A stretch of 38,523 nt of DNA from contig DATBEM010000266.1 of NCBI GenBank assembly GCA_036276115.1, positions 1 to 38,523 of the forward strand. Reading direction: 5' to 3'. Shown piece after piece: positions 10,109-17,041 of this stretch (position 1 is its first letter; each line of letters opens with the position of its first letter). This DNA is from Trebonia sp036276115. GTDB taxonomy: Bacteria > Actinomycetota > Actinomycetes > Streptosporangiales > Streptosporangiaceae. The notes below the pieces were generated by a model, which was not told the DNA's origin, made no database searches, and saw only the letters and a program-made list of their open reading frames with translations. A program made the position numbers and the translations under genes.

Positions 10109-11370
10109 GCACCGTCTTCCTGGTCCAGAGCGAGCCGGGATTCTGGGTCAGCACCGTCGCCGGCCACGTCCGCGAACGGGGGCACCGCCCGGTGCTGCTG
10201 ACGGCTCCGCTGACGCGGGCCGAGCGCGAGGCGGCGGCCGGGACCGTCGATGACGTGATCGAGCTAGACGACATCACGGACCCGGTTGCCCTGGCGGCGG
10301 CGGTCCGCGGCCGGTCCGCCGGCGGCCGGATCATGACGTGCGCGGACAGCGTCATGGTGGCCACCGCGCAGGCGGCGGAGCTGCTGGGCGTCGCCCACGT
10401 CCCCGCGCCGGTCCTGGCGGGCATCCGCAACAAGTTCGCCGCCCGCCAGGCCATGGCGGCGGCCGGCGTCCCCGGGCCGAGGTTCGCGCTCCTGCCCAGC
10501 GCCGCCGCCGCGGCGGCCGTCGCCGCGGCGGTCGGCCTGCCGGCGATCGTGAAGCCGGTCAACGGGGCGGCCAGCCACGGCGTGCGCGCCGTGAGCACCG
10601 TCGAGGAGCTGGCCGGCGCGTACCGGGAGCTGGCGCGGGACCTGCCGGGGTCGATCCGGGGGCTGTACGACCGCCCGTTCGGCGGCCTCGACCCGACCCG
10701 CTCGTTCCTGGTGGAGGGCAGGCTCACGGGCGTCGAGCACGTGGTTGACCTGGTGGTCCGCGACGGCGAGGTTGCCTGGAGCCGGACCGTCGGCAAGCCG
10801 ATCGTGGACGAGTCGTTCCGCGAGCCGGTCATCATGGTCCCGGCGCTGGACCTGCCGGGTGACCTGGAGGACGCGCTGCACCGGCACGCCCGGGCGGCCG
10901 TCCGCGCGCTCGGGCTGCGCGACGGGGTCGCGCACGTCGAGCTCATTGACGACGCGGACCTCGGCCCGGCGATCGTCGAGGTGAACGCCAGCCGTCCCGG
11001 CGGCGGGATCCTGGCGGTGATGCACGAGCTGAACTCCGGCGTCCAGCTGTTCGCCGAGGCCCTGGCCGCCGCCCTGGGCGAGCCGCGGCCGCCGCGCCTG
11101 GACCCGAAGATCGCCATCCCGGTCGCCTCGGTCACCGTCTTCGCCGACGAGGCCGGGCGCTTCGTGCGCGCCCACGGCCTGGATAAGGTGGCGGACTTGC
11201 CGGAGGTGCTCGAGGTGCTGCCCGTCGCCCAGCCCGGCCAGGTCCTCGGCGGCGACCACGAGGTCTTCGGCGTCAACGTGCTGCTGACCGGCTTCTCGAC
11301 CGAGGCCGAGGTACTCGGCCTTAACCAGGAGATCGCCGGCCTGGTCCACCTGGAGATCGAGGCCCTATGA
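10105..11370 (+). CDS. ATP-grasp carboxylate-amine ligase, second tandem copy
   Basis: A 421-residue paralogue of the preceding gene with the same layout: STVFLVQSEPGFWVS at the N-terminus, AGIRNKFAARQAM, GLPAIVKPVNGAASHG, and the metal site IVEVNASRPGG. The ATG start overlaps the upstream stop by four bases, so translation is probably coupled. The two copies differ most in the region between the ATP-binding segments (for example the VVRDGEVAWSRTVGKP section), so they may take different partners. Two ligases in a row after an assembly line suggest two successive ATP-dependent couplings or a heteromeric ligase; both ideas are inference. The product could also be an unrelated amide-forming tailoring enzyme. 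Confidence 0.84.
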   Translation: MSTVFLVQSEPGFWVSTVAGHVRERGHRPVLLTAPLTRAEREAAAGTVDDVIELDDITDPVALAAAVRGRSAGGRIMTCADSVMVATAQAAELLGVAHVPAPVLAGIRNKFAARQAMAAAGVPGPRFALLPSAAAAAAVAAAVGLPAIVKPVNGAASHGVRAVSTVEELAGAYRELARDLPGSIRGLYDRPFGGLDPTRSFLVEGRLTGVEHVVDLVVRDGEVAWSRTVGKPIVDESFREPVIMVPALDLPGDLEDALHRHARAAVRALGLRDGVAHVELIDDADLGPAIVEVNASRPGGGILAVMHELNSGVQLFAEALAAALGEPRPPRLDPKIAIPVASVTVFADEAGRFVRAHGLDKVADLPEVLEVLPVAQPGQVLGGDHEVFGVNVLLTGFSTEAEVLGLNQEIAGLVHLEIEAL

Positions 11371-11374
11371 CCGG

Positions 11375-11533
11375 GCAGCGCCCGCTACGCTGGCGGCTTT
11401 TGCCGGCGGGCGCGGATCAGGGAGTACGGGGGATCGTCCCCCCGGAGGAACGAGCGGCGCCCGCTAGAATGGCGGCCGTTGCCAGCGGGCGCGAATCGGG
11501 GGGTACCGGGGATTGTCCTCCCGGGAGGAACGA
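11375..11533 (+). repeat. Tandem 79/80-nt structured repeat, possible RNA element
   Basis: Two adjacent copies, 11375-11453 and 11454-11533, match at roughly 80% by eye. Each begins GCNGCGCCCGCTA and ends GGAGGAACGA. Within each copy CGCCCGC pairs perfectly with GCGGGCG about 20 bases later. An inner TGGC pairs with GCCG in copy 1 and GCCA in copy 2, a change that preserves pairing. A second hairpin of G-runs and C-runs precedes GGAGG. Unit length is not a multiple of three, so the repeat is not conserved as protein. It fills the gap between the second ATP-grasp gene and the thioesterase. I do not recognise a known riboswitch class. The G-run/C-run half resembles the junction repeats near 23.1 and 29.2 kb. 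Confidence 0.7.
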
Positions 11534-11554
11534 GCGGCGGCGAGGAGGGCCCTA

Positions 11555-12295
11555 GTGACCGGCGATCCGTTCGTTACCCAGATCCGGCGGCCACAGGCGC
11601 CGGTCCAGTTGTTCTGCCTGGCGCACGCGGGAGGAGGGGCGTCGGCCTACGCCCTGTGGCCGAAGGCGATCGGCGCGGACATCGAGGTGCACGCCTACAT
11701 GCCGGCGGGCCGCGAGCGGCGCTACGGCGAGAAGCCCGTGGTGGACCCGGCCGCCGCCGCGGCCGCCATCGCGGCGCGCGCGGACCGGCCGTTCGCGCTG
11801 TTCGGCCACTCACTCGGCGGCCTGGTCGGCTTCGAGGTCATCCGCGAGCTGCGCCGGTCGGGGCAGCGCCTGCCTGTCCGGCTGATCGCCTCCGCCTGCC
11901 CCCCGCCGGACGCGGAGAAGACCGGGTCCATTTACGAGGGGCTGTCGCTTCTCGACGACGAGGAGCTCCTGGGCCGCCTGGCGGGGACCGGCGACATCCC
12001 GGACGGGATCCTCGCCGAGCCGAGCCTGGTCGACATGCTGCTGCCCATCTTCCGGACGGACTTCAGCTGGCTCGATGCCTACATGTACGCCCCCGAGCCG
12101 CCGCTGCCCGTACCGGTCTCGGCCTACGTGGGCGATGCTGACGACACGGCGACGCCGCAGCAGGCGGCCGGCTGGCGGGCGCACACCCGGTCGGGCTTCA
12201 CGCTGCGCACGTTCCCGGGCGGCCACTTCTTTCCCGTGGATCACCTCGCCGAGGTGGTCGGGCAGGTCCGGGCGGACCTGCTGACGGCCGGGTGA
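11555..12295 (+). CDS. Type II thioesterase (alpha/beta hydrolase)
   Basis: A 246-residue stand-alone thioesterase of the kind that hydrolyses stalled or mis-loaded acyl groups from carrier domains of NRPS/PKS lines. Seen: LFCLAHAGGGASAY near the N-terminus (the oxyanion region typical of this family), the nucleophile elbow GHSLGG with Ser ~86, Asp in GDADDTATP ~194-197 and the catalytic His in GGHFFPVDH ~224. The GTG at 11555 is chosen because GAGGAGG sits about 10 bases upstream and the family N-terminus starts there; an in-frame start at 11513 would lie inside the repeat. The stop overlaps the next gene (GTGA). No thioesterase domain is fused to the visible PKS, so this protein or a ligase may also contribute to release. 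Confidence 0.9.
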   Translation: MTGDPFVTQIRRPQAPVQLFCLAHAGGGASAYALWPKAIGADIEVHAYMPAGRERRYGEKPVVDPAAAAAAIAARADRPFALFGHSLGGLVGFEVIRELRRSGQRLPVRLIASACPPPDAEKTGSIYEGLSLLDDEELLGRLAGTGDIPDGILAEPSLVDMLLPIFRTDFSWLDAYMYAPEPPLPVPVSAYVGDADDTATPQQAAGWRAHTRSGFTLRTFPGGHFFPVDHLAEVVGQVRADLLTAG

Positions 12296-12729
12296 CCAGC
12301 TCCAGCCGCCCGCCCAGCCGCCCACCCGGCCGGCCGGCCCCGAAGCACGAGGCTCGGGACCGCGTCTGGCTGGGCCAGCGCGAGCTCTCCTGGCGGCGGA
12401 CGCTCGCCCCGGGCCGCCGGCGCGACGAGACGGCGAAGTACGGCCTGCTCATCGCCCTTCCCGTCATCGCGCTGATCCTCGCGGGGGCCACGCCGCAGCC
12501 CGCCCGGCTGGTGCTGATCCTGGCCGCCGCCGCCCTCGGCGTCCTCGCGCTGGCCCGGTGCGCGTCGGCTGGGCGGGCGGCCCTGCGGGCGGGCCGCGAC
12601 CGGAAGGCCGCGCGGGCCGGCCGACGGCCGACGGATGCCGACATCATCGCCCGCTACGAGCAGCAGCTGGCGGACATGCGGGCGCGCCACCGAGACCAGC
12701 CGCCCGGCCCAGCCGACGGCGCCGGTTAA
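12292..12729 (+). CDS. Small two-helix membrane protein of unknown function
   Basis: A 145-residue protein starting at a GTG that overlaps the thioesterase stop. It has a basic, proline-rich N-terminus, then two hydrophobic segments (about residues 49-66, YGLLIALPVIALILAGA, and 70-92), then a charged tail rich in Arg and Ala. I recognise no enzymatic motif. The overlap suggests it belongs to the NRPS/PKS operon and it could help membrane localisation or resistance, but that is only positional inference. Its 3' end overlaps the convergent TetR reading frame by 86 bases, and the 16-nt repeat array begins at its last codons. Confidence 0.6.
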   Translation: MTSSSRPPSRPPGRPAPKHEARDRVWLGQRELSWRRTLAPGRRRDETAKYGLLIALPVIALILAGATPQPARLVLILAAAALGVLALARCASAGRAALRAGRDRKAARAGRRPTDADIIARYEQQLADMRARHRDQPPGPADGAG

Positions 12730-13564
12730 CGACAGTGCCGGTTAACGACAGTGCCGGATGACGACAGTGCCGGATGACGACAGTGCCGGTTAACAAGGCG
12801 GATGAAGGGCCCGGGAGGGCCAGGGCGCGTAGCGCGAGCGCGGTGACGGCCGGCTCCAGGCCGCCGGGCATGGCGGCGTCGCGCAGCCGCCGGGCCGACA
12901 GGACCGACAGCAGCAGCCAGGCGGCTGCCTCGGGGTCGGCGCCGGGGTGGACACCGCCGCCAGCCTGGGCGTGCCGGACCAGGTCGGCCAGGTGGGTGGC
13001 CACCGTGGCGAGCGCCGCGCGGGCCGGGCCGGCCAGCGCGGGCTCGGCCGCCAGCGCCGCCGCGTCGGCGAACAGCACCCCGAAGACCGCCCCCGCGTGC
13101 CGCTCGCCCGCGTGCCCCGTGCCCGCCGGCCCCGCGTCCCGGGGCCCCGTGCCCGCCTGCCCCGCGTCCCCCGGCTCTGCGTCCCCCGGCTCTGCGTCCC
13201 CCGGCTCTGCGTCCCGGGGCGCGGCGTGACCGCCGGGCGGATGGGCGGGCGGCCTGGCCAGCACGTGGGCGAGGAGGCCGGACGCTGGCCCGGGGCTGGC
13301 CGCCAGGTCGTCCAGGGAGTCCCGGGCCTCGGCGGCGGCGCGTTCGAGGACGGCGGCGAACAGCTCGGCCTTGGAGCCGAAGTTCTGGAAGATCACCGGC
13401 TCGCTGACGCCGACCCGGGCGGCCACGTCGCTAACCCGCGCGGCCCGGTAGCCCGCCTCGCCGAACACCGCCATCGCCGCGCGCAGGATCGTCTCCCGCC
13501 GCTCGGCCGCCGGCAGCCGGGCGCGCCGGGCCGCCCCTCCCCTGTTCCCCTGTGCCTCGGTCAT
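12644..13564 (-). CDS. TetR/AcrR-family transcriptional regulator
   Basis: 306 residues from an ATG at 13564. The N-terminal helix-turn-helix is clear: RRETILRAAMAVFGEAGY, then ARVSDVAARVGVSEPVIFQ and NFGSKAELF (residues ~22-70). The upstream frame stays open to a TTG at 13603, but that would lie inside the operator, so the ATG is preferred. The ligand domain carries a low-complexity insert (four DAEPG/DAGQ-like units, ~115-145) from a 15-nt tandem repeat. The protein is longer than the usual ~200 residues because its C-terminus runs through a 16-nt repeat array and then antisense to the upstream membrane gene; the true end was probably nearer residue 270. Palindromes just upstream suggest autoregulation. 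Likely targets are the divergent remnant and possibly the nearby permease. Confidence 0.85.
   Translation of the reverse strand: MTEAQGNRGGAARRARLPAAERRETILRAAMAVFGEAGYRAARVSDVAARVGVSEPVIFQNFGSKAELFAAVLERAAAEARDSLDDLAASPGPASGLLAHVLARPPAHPPGGHAAPRDAEPGDAEPGDAEPGDAGQAGTGPRDAGPAGTGHAGERHAGAVFGVLFADAAALAAEPALAGPARAALATVATHLADLVRHAQAGGGVHPGADPEAAAWLLLSVLSARRLRDAAMPGGLEPAVTALALRALALPGPSSALLTGTVVIRHCRHPALSLTGTVVNRRRRLGRAAGLGGAPACPPAAARSGR
12721..12794. repeat. 16-nt tandem repeat array, about 4.6 copies
   Basis: The unit GCCGGWTRACGACAGT (W=A/T, R=A/G) occurs at 12721, 12737, 12753 and 12769, with a partial copy at 12785-12794. Copies 1, 2 and 5 carry TTAAC and copies 3 and 4 carry ATGAC. The array begins in the last codons of the membrane protein gene and extends into the C-terminal coding part of the TetR gene. 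Because 16 is not a multiple of three, each copy shifts the TetR frame. No terminator hairpin is seen at this convergent junction. Confidence 0.85.
13166..13210. repeat. 15-nt tandem repeat, three perfect copies, inside the TetR gene
   Basis: GTCCCCCGGCTCTGC is repeated exactly at 13166, 13181 and 13196. On the coding (minus) strand it encodes the DAEPG-type units in the regulator's ligand domain. The repeat is in frame, so copy-number change would lengthen or shorten the protein without frameshift. Confidence 0.85.
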
Positions 13565-13574
13565 CTTGCCCGCT

Positions 13575-13610
13575 AACTTAGTCTCGACTAAACTTAGTCT
13601 CAACTAAGTT
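13575..13610. promoter_or_regulatory. Tandem palindromic operator for the TetR regulator
   Basis: Two overlapping 17-bp direct repeats, AACTTAGTCTCRACTAA, lie at 13575-13591 and 13591-13607. The first holds the perfect palindrome TTAGTC-TC-GACTAA (13578-13591). The second forms AACTTAG-6 nt-CTAAGTT (13591-13610). The site starts 10 bases upstream of the TetR ATG and 21 bases upstream of the divergent GTG at 13632, so one bound repressor could control both directions. It is markedly AT-rich for this DNA. Binding is inferred from position and symmetry. Confidence 0.75.
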
Positions 13611-13631
13611 ACTGGCAACGGGAGGAATCCA

Positions 13632-13903
13632 GTGCACGACACGCTCAGGAAGCTGCACGGCGGGCCGGGACCGGGAGGCACGACCCTGGACCGGGCGGCC
13701 GCCTGCTGGTCGCCGACTTCGACCCGTCCCGCCCGCCGCTCCCGCTGCACCCCGGCGCCCGCCGCACGCGCGCGGCAGCGGCCACCATCGGCCCGCTGGC
13801 GGAACTGGCCGCCTTCGCCGGCTACCACGTCGAGTCGGCCGGCTCGCTCCCCCTGCTGCGCTACGTCACCGCCGTCCGGCCCGTGGCCGAGGGCGACCGG
13901 TAA
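13632..13903 (+). pseudogene. Frameshifted remnant of a methyltransferase-like gene
   Basis: A GTG at 13632 follows a good ribosome-binding site (GGAGGA at 13621) and reads MHDTLRKLHGGPGPGG, then the frame degenerates. The continuation is in the +2 frame: GGRLLVADFDPSRPPLPLH, then a segment ending LPLLRYVTAVRPVAEGDR and TAA at 13901-13903. The pieces resemble the C-terminal third of a class I SAM-dependent methyltransferase (HDTLRKL...GPGGRLLVADFDP). GGACCGGGNGGC occurs twice 20 bases apart (13668 and 13688), so a 20-base duplication could explain the frameshift. The SAM-binding core is missing, so the gene is also truncated. The frame-0 ORF continuing past 13903 is non-coding. The assignment is tentative. 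Confidence 0.45.
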
Positions 13904-13931
13904 CGGCCGGCCATGCAGGCGCGCGGGCAGG

Positions 13932-15197
13932 TCAACCGCGCTCGCGGCCGTCCGGGCGGGGAAGGGGGGCGACGCGGGCCAGGGCCGCGTTGGCCACGGC
14001 GAGCAGCAGGGCGAGGACGAGGAGGGCGGGGCCAAGGATGGCGAGGCTGGTGGTGTCGATGAGGAGGCCGAGGATCGCGGAGATGCCTGACCCGCCAGCC
14101 GCGGCCGCACCGACCTGCCAGGCGATGGCGTGCTGGGCCCGCCGTTCCCCGATCCGCTGCGGGGTGATCGCGATCAGGGCCGGGAACATCCCGGCCAGGG
14201 CGGCGCCGAGGAGGGCGAAGCCGGCCACGACGACCGCGGTGTCGGGTTGCCACCAGATGAGCGCGGCGGCGGCGGTGCTGGCGACCATGCCCCAGCCGAT
14301 CACGTGCCGGACGGGGACGGGCCGGGCCGGGAGGGCGAGGCCGATCCGCACGGCGGTGAGGGCGCCCCAGTAGCCGAAGGCGGCCAGCCCGGCCCCGGAC
14401 GCGGACATGTGCAGGTGGCCGCGCAGGTAGCTGGTCTCCCACTGGCCGGCGCTGACTTCCAGGCCGGTGTAGACGAAGAACACGATCAGGCCCAGGGCCA
14501 GGGCCGATGCGAGCCGCCGGCGGGACCAGGCCGCGGCCGGGTCGCCCGCGGCCGGGTCCTCGCCGGCGTCGCTCGCGCCAGGATCGCGGGGCGCGGCGGG
14601 CGGGGGCACCCGGCGGTGCTGCCGCACCCAGAGGGCGGCGGTGGCGAGGTCCAGGGCGACGAGCAGCAGGTACGCCGGCCGCCAGGAACCGGCCACGATC
14701 GCGGCGGTGACGATGAGGGGGCCAAGCGCGGTGCCGATGCCGTAGAAGCCGTGCAGGAGGTTCAGCAGGCGCGGACGGCCGGTAAGGGCGACGGCGGTAT
14801 TGAGGCCCCCGTCCATCATGCCGATCGCGGCCCCGAGCAGCGGCCCGAGCGCGAGGATGAGCCACAGCCCGGGGGCGGCGGCGTAGCCGACGCCCCCGAG
14901 GGCGGCGCACACGCTGGCGACGGCGAGCAGGGCGCTGATGCCGAGCCGCTGGATGAGCCGGCCCACGAACGCGGCGATCACGACCGATCCGAGGGTGTTG
15001 ACCAGCAGGATCAGCCCGAGCTGGCCAACCGGGGCGCCGAAGCTGTGGCGCATCGCGGGCCACGCGGTCCCCAGCATCCCGTCGGGCAGGCCGACGACGA
15101 TGAACGTCCCGAGGCTGAGCAGGTCGAACCGGCGGTCCGGGCTGCCCCGGCCCGGGGCGGCGGACGGCGGCGGGGATCCTGCGGGGGTCTCTTGCAC
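13932..15197 (-). CDS. Major facilitator superfamily permease
   Basis: A 421-residue inner-membrane transporter with about 12 hydrophobic segments. Near the first helix it carries LPDGMLGTAWPAMR, a motif typical of the FucP/YbjJ-like MFS branch, and a conserved loop GRLIQRLG after helix 2. A charged cytoplasmic loop (~200-235, rich in Arg, Ala and Pro) separates the two six-helix halves. The start is GTG (MQETPAG). It runs convergent to the methyltransferase remnant and divergent from the ECF sigma gene; the 148 bases to the sigma start must hold promoters for both. Substrate unknown; it could be a small-molecule exporter or a sugar-type symporter. Confidence 0.87.
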   Translation of the reverse strand: MQETPAGSPPPSAAPGRGSPDRRFDLLSLGTFIVVGLPDGMLGTAWPAMRHSFGAPVGQLGLILLVNTLGSVVIAAFVGRLIQRLGISALLAVASVCAALGGVGYAAAPGLWLILALGPLLGAAIGMMDGGLNTAVALTGRPRLLNLLHGFYGIGTALGPLIVTAAIVAGSWRPAYLLLVALDLATAALWVRQHRRVPPPAAPRDPGASDAGEDPAAGDPAAAWSRRRLASALALGLIVFFVYTGLEVSAGQWETSYLRGHLHMSASGAGLAAFGYWGALTAVRIGLALPARPVPVRHVIGWGMVASTAAAALIWWQPDTAVVVAGFALLGAALAGMFPALIAITPQRIGERRAQHAIAWQVGAAAAGGSGISAILGLLIDTTSLAILGPALLVLALLLAVANAALARVAPLPRPDGRERG

Positions 15198-15345
15198 ACC
15201 ATGACGCTAGCCGAGCCCGGCCAGGAGCCGGGGCCGCCCGTCTACCATCTGATCAGGGGAGGCCGCCGGCGAGGCCGCCCGCAGCGGAGCGAAAATTTCC
15301 TGGCATCTCGTGGAACCTTCTCCTGGGACCGGACACAAGGTGGAC

Positions 15346-15957
15346 ATGAGCAAAGCGGCAACCGATCCGCAGCCCAGTGACACGCTGCTGTGGCAGCGCG
15401 TCACCAACGGCGACCATGACGCGTTCGGCGAGCTTTTCGATCGCCACGCCGGGATGGTGTACACGCACCTGTATCGCCGGCTCGGCGACTGGCCCGAGGC
15501 GGAGGACCTGACGTCCGCCGTCTTCCTGCACGCCTGGCGAAGACGATCTCAGGTCGTGTTCGACCGGGACTCTGCCCTCCCGTGGCTGCTGGGCGTGGCC
15601 AACGGGCTGCTGCGCAACGCGGCGCGCTCCCGGCGCCGGCACGCTGCCCTGATGGCCCGCATCCGCACGGACGAGGCGGCCGAGGGCGCCTCGCGGGTGT
15701 ACGCCACCATGTCCTGGAGCCCCGGCCCGACCGCCGGGCAGCCGGACGGCGAGCGGGAAGCGGCCCGCTTGCGCGCGGCCATCGACAAGCTGCCGCGCCA
15801 CCAGCGCGAGGTGATCGAGCTGTGCGCCCTCGGCGGCCTCGACCAGGCGACGGCCGCCGTCGCGCTCGGCGTGCGCCCCGGCACGGTGAAGTCCCGGCTC
15901 TCGCGCGCCCGGCGCGCCCTCGCCGCCGAATTCGAAACCCGAGAGGAACTGGCGTGA
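15346..15957 (+). CDS. ECF-type RNA polymerase sigma factor
   Basis: 203 residues from the ATG at 15346, which follows AAGGTGG by four bases; an in-frame GTG at 15310 would add 12 residues but lacks a good ribosome-binding site. Sigma region 2 spans ~12-80 (DAFGELFDRHAGMVYTHLYR, then EAEDLTSAVFLHAWRR) and region 4 spans ~140-195 (LPRHQREVIELCALGGL, then GVRPGTVKSRLSRARRALA). It would direct RNA polymerase to a stress or envelope regulon. Its stop overlaps the next gene (GTGA), whose product is a likely membrane partner. Confidence 0.92.
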   Translation: MSKAATDPQPSDTLLWQRVTNGDHDAFGELFDRHAGMVYTHLYRRLGDWPEAEDLTSAVFLHAWRRRSQVVFDRDSALPWLLGVANGLLRNAARSRRRHAALMARIRTDEAAEGASRVYATMSWSPGPTAGQPDGEREAARLRAAIDKLPRHQREVIELCALGGLDQATAAVALGVRPGTVKSRLSRARRALAAEFETREELA

Positions 15958-16910
15958 ACGGCAACCAGACACCGGGAATGGCGCCCGAAGCCCGGCCGCT
16001 GCCCAATCACGAGCAGCACCGTCATGACCTGCTGGCCGCGATCCGGGCCGAGTCCGCGGGCGCCGGCCGCCCGGTCGCGGGTGACCGCCCGGGCCCGTTC
16101 AGCCGCCCCTGGGTGGCGCCGGCGGCCGCGGCCGCCGCCGTGCTGGCCGTCGTCGCCGCGACGACCACCGTGCACGCGCTGGCGCGGTCGGGGAACGGCT
16201 CCCCGGCCGGCGGGCAGGGCAACCAGGCACCCGCGGCGGCCAGCACGGCCACCGCGACCGCGACCGCCCCGGTGACCAGCAAGCCGACGTCCCTGGGGGG
16301 CGGCGAGCAGCGGGTCACCACCTCGTTCGACGTGGCCGCGGCGGTCACGTCCCTGACGGTCGACGACCCGGCGGGCTCGGTCACGGTCACGGCCGGGGAC
16401 GTGAGCGCCGTGTCGGTGACCGCCGCCATCTACTACGCCGGGACCGCCCCCTCCATCACCCGCGACCTCAGCCCGGCCAAGGCCCTCGCCCTCGGGTACT
16501 CCGCCTGCAGTAAGTGCGGCGTCGGGTTCAGCATCACCGTGCCCAGGAACGCGAGCGTCAACGTCACCGAGGACACCGGGGCGGTCACGCTCACGGGCAT
16601 CGGCGGGAACGTCAGCGTGCGCGTCGGCACGGGCAGCGTCACCGCGACCGGGCTGACCGGGCTGACCGGCAAGTTCAACGTCGGCCACGGCCGGATCCAG
16701 GCCGGCTTCACGGTGGCGCCCACGCTGGTCGACGCGGCCGTGGACACCGGAGCGGTCACGGTCCAGGTGCCGTCGTCGGCGACGTACCAGGTCACCGCGA
16801 GCAGCGCCCACGGCCCGGCCCGCGTCACCGTCCCCCGCGGGGGCCAGTCCAGCCACGTGGTCAACGCCTCCGCGAGCGCCGGCACCGTCGCGGTCACCCC
16901 GGCGGGCTGA
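15954..16910 (+). CDS. Membrane-anchored anti-sigma-like protein with DUF4097-type exterior
   Basis: 318 residues from a GTG overlapping the sigma stop. Residues ~1-50 are cytoplasmic and contain a short helical stretch (LPNHEQHRHDLLAAIRAES) that could bind the sigma factor. One transmembrane helix lies at ~55-80 (WVAPAAAAAAVLAVVAATTT). A Thr/Ala-rich linker leads to a ~210-residue exterior of short beta repeats (GSVTVTAGDVSAVSVTA, NVTEDTGAVTLTGIGGNVSV), the look of DUF4097 beta-solenoid proteins. A CSKCG motif sits in the exterior part and could be a redox or metal site. No classical zinc anti-sigma HxxxCxxC motif is seen. The role as partner of the sigma factor is inferred from the overlap and topology. 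Confidence 0.75.
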   Translation: MNGNQTPGMAPEARPLPNHEQHRHDLLAAIRAESAGAGRPVAGDRPGPFSRPWVAPAAAAAAVLAVVAATTTVHALARSGNGSPAGGQGNQAPAAASTATATATAPVTSKPTSLGGGEQRVTTSFDVAAAVTSLTVDDPAGSVTVTAGDVSAVSVTAAIYYAGTAPSITRDLSPAKALALGYSACSKCGVGFSITVPRNASVNVTEDTGAVTLTGIGGNVSVRVGTGSVTATGLTGLTGKFNVGHGRIQAGFTVAPTLVDAAVDTGAVTVQVPSSATYQVTASSAHGPARVTVPRGGQSSHVVNASASAGTVAVTPAG

Positions 16911-16925
16911 GCCGCCCTGATTACT

Positions 16926-16968
16926 GGCACTGCCCGGGCGCCCCTCGCGGGGCGGCCCGGGCAGTGCC
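16926..16968. terminator. Strong bidirectional hairpin terminator
   Basis: GGCACTGCCCGGGC (16926-16939) pairs perfectly with GCCCGGGCAGTGCC (16955-16968); inside it GCCCC pairs with GGGGC around a TCGC loop. No U-tract follows, which is common in actinomycetes. It lies 16 bases after the DUF4097 gene and 74 bases from the end of the convergent MMPL gene, so it can serve both. Confidence 0.85.
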
Positions 16969-17041
16969 CGACGACGCGGCGTGGCCTAGGACCCGGCGTC
17001 GCCCCAGACGCGGCGTCGCCCAGACCCAGCGGCGCCCCGGC

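Noticed and set aside
11375..11533. Glycine, fluoride, ZTP or guanidine-type riboswitch
   Set aside because: The tandem layout suggested a glycine-type switch, but none of the conserved core sequences I know for these classes is visible.
11367..11555. 62-codon ORF (MTGQRPLRWR...) with an ATGA overlap after the second ATP-grasp gene
   Set aside because: It runs straight through the 79/80-nt tandem repeat in a shifting frame, is Arg/Gly/Pro-rich, and is better explained as passage through a structured DNA/RNA repeat.
14130..15380. 416-codon + strand ORF opposite the MFS permease
   Set aside because: Low-complexity Gly/Glu/Asp/His-rich translation antisense to a clear membrane protein, running into the sigma promoter region.
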